A stretch of 64,000 nucleotides of DNA from JAPLCX01 sp964460305 (GTDB taxonomy: Bacteria > Auribacterota > Tritonobacteria > UBA1439): positions 18,835 to 82,834 of the forward strand of contig CAYWRA010000001.1 in assembly GCA_964460305.1 (NCBI GenBank). Reading direction: 5' to 3'. Of this stretch, positions 59,003 through 64,000 are shown in pieces. The notes under the pieces are model-generated. The model was not told the DNA's origin. It did no database searches and saw only the letters and a program-made list of their open reading frames with translations. A program made the translations under genes and the position numbers. Numbering within the stretch: position 1 is the stretch's first letter; every line of letters starts with the position of its first letter.

Positions 59003-60613
59003 ATGAGAATTAACAAACTTCTGATTGTTTTCATGCTAGCGGCCCTGGCATTGAGGCTCTTTTTCTGCTTCCAACCCGCCGAGGCGCTGATCCCAAAGGT
59101 TGCCTCGGACGATATGTTCTACTACCTCACCATCGCCAGGAATGTCGCCTCTGGTTATGGCGCGACGGCGGACGGGGAGAACGAGACGAACGGATTCCAT
59201 CCGCTCTGGGTGATCGTCCTCGTCCCGCTTTTCAAGCTCTTGCGCAACGGCGCCGAGCCCCAGTGGGCGCTGGCTTGTCTAACGCTCTTCTCCGTGCTCA
59301 CGGCGTGGTTCATCTATGCAATATTGCGGTTTTCATGCGGAGAGGTCCCGTCGTTCGCAGCGGCGGTGTTATGGCTCTGCTGCCCCTATACTGTCCTGGT
59401 CGCCCTTTCGGGAGTCGAGGCGCCGCTCTTTGTCCTCCTGGCGAGCGCAGCGACATATTTCTATCTCCGGATCGCAGGGCCGGATGGTGTGCGAGACGGG
59501 CCTCTCTCCCGCTGGATTTTACTCGGCGTTCTTATGGGAGCGGCGGTCCTCGCGCGCATAGACGGGGCGCTGCTCGCAGCCGTGGTATTTATTGACAGTC
59601 TGATAGGCAAAAAAAAGAACTCGGCGCCGGTGGAAAGGCGTCTCATCCAGGCCTGCTCTTATGGCGCCGCCTGCGGCCTTGTAGCACTGCCGTGGTTCAT
59701 CTGGTCGTATTGGAGGACGGGGTTCATGTTCCAGATGAGCGGGAAAGCGATCTACCATCAGCAGCATGTCCTGTTCTGGTCCCAGTACCGAGACGCTGGA
59801 CCGATGCGCTATGCCATCGGATGGTGTGCCAACCTGCTCTCGAATGCGCAGGCGGGGACACGGAGCGTCACGGTGTTGTGCGGAGTGAGTTCCCTGGCGC
59901 TCCTTATTATCATCATCTTGTGCGGCCTGGCATTTATAATTATTTCCATCAAGGCCCGGTCGCTCGCCATCGACTGGTTGAAACGGAGCGCGGCCTTTTT
60001 GTTCCTTTTTGCGTACGGCCTGATCGTTTTTGTCCTCTACTGCGCCTATCTCTGGTACAGCCAGGACTGGTATTATTATTCGATGGTCTTCGTCGGATGC
60101 ATCGCCGCCGGCTGTTTATTCGATCTCCTGGATAAGTGGCTGAGTTCGGGTACGGTGCGTTCTTTAAGAACCGGCGTATGGATCGTGTTCATTGCGTGCA
60201 TGGTATTTGTTTCTTCCCGGCAGAGCCTTGCATGGTGGAGAATCGGCATACGGGGCTGGCAGATCGACATGTACAGGGCCGCTCTTTGGGTGAGGGATAA
60301 TCTCCCGAAGGACGCCAGGATCGGCTCTTTCAACTCCGGCATCTTGGCATACTACTGCCCCCAGCGGGTGATCAACCTCGATGGGGTGGTGAATGGCGCT
60401 GCGTATAAGGCGATAAGGGAGGGGAGGATTTTTTCATACATGAAAGGGGAGAAAGTCAGCCATCTCGTCGAAGCGCCGCTCTCCATCCGTTTCAGGAGCT
60501 TCCAGTCGGCAGGCGATCCGGTCCCTCCATTGAAGCCTGTCCATGTCGAGGGGAGTTATCCAGAGGCGGTCAGGCGTAATAATCCGGTGATCGTGTATGA
60601 GGTGATGAGGTGA
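59003..60613 (+). CDS. GT-C-like polytopic glycosyltransferase
   Basis: A 536-residue membrane protein with about eleven segments. The first loop carries VASDDMFYYLTIARNVASGY with a DD pair typical of GT-C enzymes that use polyprenyl-phosphate sugars, and NETNGFHPLWVIVLVPLF. The C-terminal soluble part includes PKDARIGSFNSGILAYYCPQ. ATG 59003 was chosen; GTG 58991 adds four residues. Similar proteins transfer mannose or arabinose; the sugar is not readable. Confidence 0.82.
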   Translation: MRINKLLIVFMLAALALRLFFCFQPAEALIPKVASDDMFYYLTIARNVASGYGATADGENETNGFHPLWVIVLVPLFKLLRNGAEPQWALACLTLFSVLTAWFIYAILRFSCGEVPSFAAAVLWLCCPYTVLVALSGVEAPLFVLLASAATYFYLRIAGPDGVRDGPLSRWILLGVLMGAAVLARIDGALLAAVVFIDSLIGKKKNSAPVERRLIQACSYGAACGLVALPWFIWSYWRTGFMFQMSGKAIYHQQHVLFWSQYRDAGPMRYAIGWCANLLSNAQAGTRSVTVLCGVSSLALLIIIILCGLAFIIISIKARSLAIDWLKRSAAFLFLFAYGLIVFVLYCAYLWYSQDWYYYSMVFVGCIAAGCLFDLLDKWLSSGTVRSLRTGVWIVFIACMVFVSSRQSLAWWRIGIRGWQIDMYRAALWVRDNLPKDARIGSFNSGILAYYCPQRVINLDGVVNGAAYKAIREGRIFSYMKGEKVSHLVEAPLSIRFRSFQSAGDPVPPLKPVHVEGSYPEAVRRNNPVIVYEVMR

Positions 60614-60771
60614 AACGGAGATGGCCTGCCCTCGTCGCATGCCTCCAGCATCGTACTGTTTAACGACCTTATGCTTTCTCGTCGACAACATGCAGTGACT
60701 CAGGATGTACGCCGAGCTGACCCCGGTGGTGCTAACGGCGTTTTTAATGATGTCGAAGGTTCTATTGTCGA
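60614..60771. other. Gap, no gene seen
   Basis: This 158-base gap lacks the common repeats. A 26-codon frame at 60705 that overlaps the next start is present but has no support. Confidence 0.5.
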
Positions 60772-63195
60772 ATGAACGATAATGCCCCCCTGCCGAAAGT
60801 TGCGCAACGCATTTCCCGCGACCTCCTCGCGTCGCTTCTCCTAATTTCCCTGGCGGTTATTTTCTTCAGAAAGGCCATCTTCACATCTACCCCCATGGTG
60901 CTCGGAAACCCGATCCTCGTGGATATGACGAATCAGTGGTATCCGTGGAGGTTCTTCGGCTTCGGCATGCTAAGGCAGGGAATCATTCCCTTATGGAACC
61001 CATATTGCTTTTGCGGCAGTCCGTTCCTGGCCAACTGGTATGCCGGACTTTTCTATCCGCCCAATTGGATGTTCCTTGTCTTGCCGGTTCACCTCGCGCT
61101 CAACTACAGTTTTGTTCTCCACGTCGCGTTGTGCGGCGTTTTTACCTATGCCTATATGCGCATCATTATCGGCGACCGGCTCTCGTCTCTTTTTGCCGCG
61201 GTCACGTTCATGTTTTCGGCCCAACTGATACTCCGGATTTTTGCGGGCCATCTCTCGCTCGTCTGCGCCATGGCATGGTTCCCTCTTGAGCTGTTCATGC
61301 TGGAGCAGGGAGTGCGGAGGGGGAGGGTCGCCTATTATGTACTCTGCGGCGTCGCGTTCGCCTCGCAGATAACGGCCGGGTATCCGCAGCTTGTCCTCTA
61401 CAGCGGCATCATGGCCGCATTGTACTTTATCTGCAGATTCCCGGCCCGTATTGGCAGGGGCGGGGGATCCCGGGGGGCTGGCATTGCCCTGGCGGGCGCC
61501 GTTGCGCTCTGCGCGGTTGCCGTTGGGCTTGCTGCGGTACAGCTCCTGCCTTCGCTCGAATTCGCCGCCCATTCGAGCAGGCAGGCGATGACCTATGCAG
61601 AGGCCGCCGCCTCTTCGTTCCCGCCGGAAAACGTTGCGACGTTTCTGTCGCCCGAATTGTTCGGAGACTTCATCGACGCGAATTGCATCGGCAGGGCGTT
61701 CCTTTGGGAGGCGTCGGCCTACATGGGGATTCTCCCACTCGCGCTCGCCATTCTCGCGCTGTGTTACGGGCGCAACCGCTATACGACCCTTTTTGCGATC
61801 TTGGGCGCCGCCTCTTTTATCATCGCGCTAGGCGGCTACACCCCGGTCCTGAAATTCTTATTCCTCCACGTCCCCGGTTTCAACGTCATCCGTGGGAATT
61901 CCAAGGCTTTCTTTATCACCGCATATTGCCTATCGTTCCTTGCCGGCATCGGATGCCGGTTATTGAAAGACGAATTGAGCCGCGAGAATAAACCTCTTCG
62001 CAGATGCTGCGTGCTGCTGATCGTTATCCTGCTTCTTTTCTCCGCCGCGCTTGCGGCCGCCGTCACCATGCCGACTTTTCGGGCGCTATGCGGGAGGGTA
62101 TTTTTACAGATCAGGAGCGCCTTTCTCATCGAGGGCGAAAAGCCTCCTCTTCCCGGGCTTGCCTCTCCGGTCTGCCCGAGCCTTGATCTCTGCGCAAGGG
62201 ACGCATATCGTTCCCTCCTTTTCCTGTTCCTGGCGTTTGTCTTCATAGGGGCGAGGATGCGGCGATGCGTAAATGGGACGCTGATGGGGATTCTCATCGG
62301 GGGGGCCGCCGTCATTGACCTCTGGAGTTTTGCCGGGGGCTACGTCGTGACGAGCGCGGAGGCCTCCTGCTGGTGGCCGCGGCCGATAGCGCATTTTTTC
62401 AAGGAGGACGGCTCGTTTTACCGGACGTCGCGCGACATCAGGGTTCCTGTCCCCGGCGTCAACCAGAACATGAACGACGGTATTTATTCCCTGGACGGTT
62501 ATGAGGCCAATACGGTGGCGGTTCTTACGGAATTCATCAATTCCTTTGGAATCAGGTCGGAAGACGTAGCCGAAAGTATGTTGCGCCCTGAAATCAACAA
62601 GTTCATTTCACTGGCGAACGTCAAATATCTCATCGTCCCCTCGTCGGTGATAGGGGTGCTCCCGGAATATCTCCCGAGGTTTGGCAGCGGATACATGATG
62701 GTCTACGAGAACACGCGCGTGATGCCCAGGGCCTTTGTCGTCCACCGTGCCGTGGTGGCGAAAAACCGCCGCGATGCCATTGAGATTATGCAGGGGGATG
62801 CCTTCGATCCGCGCGCGACGGTTGTTCTCGATGAGCGGCCTGTAGTTCCTCCCTCGGGCGCCGCCGCAATGTCAGAGGCGCAGATAGTGAGTTATATGCC
62901 GGGAGGGGTTGAGGTCCGGTGCGATCTCCGGGAGCCGGGGGTCCTTTTTCTCAGTGACGTTTATTATCCCGGGTGGGAGGCCACCGTTGACGGTACGCCG
63001 GCCCATATCATCAGGGCGAACTATGCCTTTCGCGCCGTGGCGCTCGACAGGGGTGCGCACAGGGTTTGCTTCCGTTACAGGCCTTTCTCATTCCGCTGCG
63101 GGGCTTTGGTTAGCCTTATAACGATTGCGGCCTGCGCGCTCTGGTGGATGGCGCGGGGGAGAAGGGTAGGGAAAGGGCGGGAAACGCAGCGCTAG
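60772..63195 (+). CDS. YfhO family membrane protein
   Basis: An 807-residue protein of the YfhO type: 12 or more membrane segments, NPILVDMTNQWYPWRFFGFG, PLWNPYCFCGSPFLANWYAG and LFYPPNW in the first loop, and the C-terminal soluble part VLFLSDVYYPGWEATVDGTP and YAFRAVALDRGAHRVCFRYR. Bacterial YfhO relatives are GT-C-like and are needed for glycosylation of lipoteichoic acid in Bacillus; here a surface-glycan decoration role is inferred. Its stop is 13 bases before the next gene. Confidence 0.88.
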   Translation: MNDNAPLPKVAQRISRDLLASLLLISLAVIFFRKAIFTSTPMVLGNPILVDMTNQWYPWRFFGFGMLRQGIIPLWNPYCFCGSPFLANWYAGLFYPPNWMFLVLPVHLALNYSFVLHVALCGVFTYAYMRIIIGDRLSSLFAAVTFMFSAQLILRIFAGHLSLVCAMAWFPLELFMLEQGVRRGRVAYYVLCGVAFASQITAGYPQLVLYSGIMAALYFICRFPARIGRGGGSRGAGIALAGAVALCAVAVGLAAVQLLPSLEFAAHSSRQAMTYAEAAASSFPPENVATFLSPELFGDFIDANCIGRAFLWEASAYMGILPLALAILALCYGRNRYTTLFAILGAASFIIALGGYTPVLKFLFLHVPGFNVIRGNSKAFFITAYCLSFLAGIGCRLLKDELSRENKPLRRCCVLLIVILLLFSAALAAAVTMPTFRALCGRVFLQIRSAFLIEGEKPPLPGLASPVCPSLDLCARDAYRSLLFLFLAFVFIGARMRRCVNGTLMGILIGGAAVIDLWSFAGGYVVTSAEASCWWPRPIAHFFKEDGSFYRTSRDIRVPVPGVNQNMNDGIYSLDGYEANTVAVLTEFINSFGIRSEDVAESMLRPEINKFISLANVKYLIVPSSVIGVLPEYLPRFGSGYMMVYENTRVMPRAFVVHRAVVAKNRRDAIEIMQGDAFDPRATVVLDERPVVPPSGAAAMSEAQIVSYMPGGVEVRCDLREPGVLFLSDVYYPGWEATVDGTPAHIIRANYAFRAVALDRGAHRVCFRYRPFSFRCGALVSLITIAACALWWMARGRRVGKGRETQR

Positions 63196-63208
63196 AGGAG
63201 GCTCGGAC

Positions 63209-64000
63209 TTGAACGTGAATAAAATAATCATTCTTCTTGTCTGTGCGCCCCTCTTACAGACCCTCATAGTCCCATGGATACCCGGTCTGGATTCGGACAA
63301 AGCGGAGGTGGGGGTTGCCGCATATAGGATCGCCCATGGGGAGGCGTTGAGCCTCAAGGGGGTGACGCCTTACACCGGCACCCTGCGGCTATATCTTGTA
63401 AGCCTTGCTTTCCTTATCGGGGGAGCAAACCGCCTCGCCCTGGAACTCCCATTCGCGATCTTCAACCCCCTCACCATATTATTCGTTTTCCTGGCGCTTC
63501 GACGATTATTCAATAGTAAGGCCGGTGTGTGGGCCGCCCTGGTACTCTCTGTTTCTCCCTGGTTTGTATTACGAGAGATCGAGAGTTGGTACTGCACCGT
63601 GGTCGCGGCGTTTCTCTATTGTTTCTCGCTGGGAACGGCCGTCTCATATTTTTTCGGTGGGATCGTTCTCGGCCTTGGGTGCTATGAGAATCAGCTTGCC
63701 GTTGTGATAGTCCTTGCGGCCGTTATTTCCTGGCTCATCTGCGGTAAGAAGAAACTGGCTGGTATTCAAAGCGTGTTGCTTGTGGGTATCGGATGGACGA
63801 TCGGTTTCTCCCCAAGGCTCATCTATAAGTTCTTTTCCGGCGCGCCGGTGTATGTGGAACCGTTCAATAATCTCGTGAGGTCGGCAGGTGATGCGCGCAT
63901 GTTTATCCCATACTTCTTCGGGATGATCAATGGGACGTTGATTTATCTTAGTGCTCTGGGTCATAAGTTCGGTGACGTATTTTACGCCGCCGTTGCCACT
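63209..64000 (+). CDS. GT-C-like membrane glycosyltransferase (partial, runs off the window)
   Basis: An open frame without a stop to the end of the window (264 codons). It has many hydrophobic segments, a first loop with PGLDSDKAEVGVAAYRIAHG, then LYLVSLAFLIGGANRLALEL, PLTILFVFLALRRLFN and LVLSVSPWFVLREIES, similar to dolichyl-phosphate-mannose type (PMT_2/ArnT-like) transferases. TTG 63209 has GGAGG seven bases upstream; GTG 63215 is the alternative. It is the seventh large membrane protein of this block. Confidence 0.75.
   Translation, partial: MNVNKIIILLVCAPLLQTLIVPWIPGLDSDKAEVGVAAYRIAHGEALSLKGVTPYTGTLRLYLVSLAFLIGGANRLALELPFAIFNPLTILFVFLALRRLFNSKAGVWAALVLSVSPWFVLREIESWYCTVVAAFLYCFSLGTAVSYFFGGIVLGLGCYENQLAVVIVLAAVISWLICGKKKLAGIQSVLLVGIGWTIGFSPRLIYKFFSGAPVYVEPFNNLVRSAGDARMFIPYFFGMINGTLIYLSALGHKFGDVFYAAVAT

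Noticed and set aside
60705..60783. 26-codon frame overlapping the YfhO start
   Set aside because: No ribosome-binding site and no pattern beyond hydrophobic residues; could be a leader peptide but nothing supports it.

Overview
The window is a gene-dense bacterial chromosome segment, probably from a metagenome-assembled genome: it holds two N runs (10 N at 36678-36687, 100 N at 47815-47914). A diderm (Gram-negative) anaerobe is suggested by a Wzm/Wzt-type glycan exporter, lipoprotein-like signals and a ferredoxin-fused electron transfer flavoprotein beside an acyl-CoA dehydrogenase. The many B12/radical SAM proteins, YfhO and DUF2723 membrane proteins, TPR proteins and noisy intergenic repeats resemble uncultured PVC/Omnitrophota-type lineages. 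That placement is inference; there is no rRNA in the window.

Layout. 1-6.6 kb: type II fatty acid synthesis run yceD-rpmF-plsX-fabH-fabD-fabG-acpP-fabF. 6.7-10.1 kb: acyl-CoA dehydrogenase, EtfB and ferredoxin-EtfA, a candidate electron-bifurcating module. 10.2-13.8 kb: smc. 13.8-16.9 kb: a second acyl-carrier module (two FabZ-like hotdog proteins, a FabG-like reductase, an unusual long ACP and AcpS). 17-19 kb: a ComEA-like secreted helix-hairpin-helix protein and pyrimidine-nucleoside phosphorylase on the minus strand. 19.3-31.2 kb: housekeeping genes def, galE, DUF1189, DUF192, fmt, rsmB, a PQQ-propeller/TPR protein, uvrB and uvrC. 31.4-32.7 kb: a response regulator/HD-GYP protein and a small Cys-rich protein. 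32.8-46 kb: a surface-glycan locus with Wzm, a Wzt-type ATPase fused to a glycoside-hydrolase-like domain, two GT4 glycosyltransferases, four radical SAM enzymes and a HAD hydrolase. 46-49.6 kb: small coiled-coil membrane proteins, a disrupted tRNA-Val region and two small basic or Cys-containing proteins. 50-64 kb: seven large polytopic membrane proteins (GT-C/DUF2723/O-antigen-ligase/YfhO types, several with TPRs), the last cut by the window edge.

The most unusual feature is the intergenic DNA. Most gaps are mosaics of a few degenerate short-period repeat families (heptamer GGGATTT; CACAGAG; CAAATGAC; GAATCCAGA; CGCGGATAAA; small GC palindromes). They have a consistent polarity: the C-rich or CCACAGAG arm directly follows stop codons, and the complementary arm directly precedes the next start, so many gaps can fold as long nested hairpins. 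The repeats also run into reading frames and supply the C-terminal tails of Smc, a DUF192 lipoprotein and a FabZ-like protein. In addition there are two copies of a 39-bp hairpin, a 114-bp MITE-like element inserted into one of the repeats, and a cluster of broken tRNA-Val pieces.

The two best candidates for something undescribed are this repeat system and the Wzt/glycoside-hydrolase fusion, whose catalytic nucleophile position appears changed. All calls come from reading the sequence; no database search was run.
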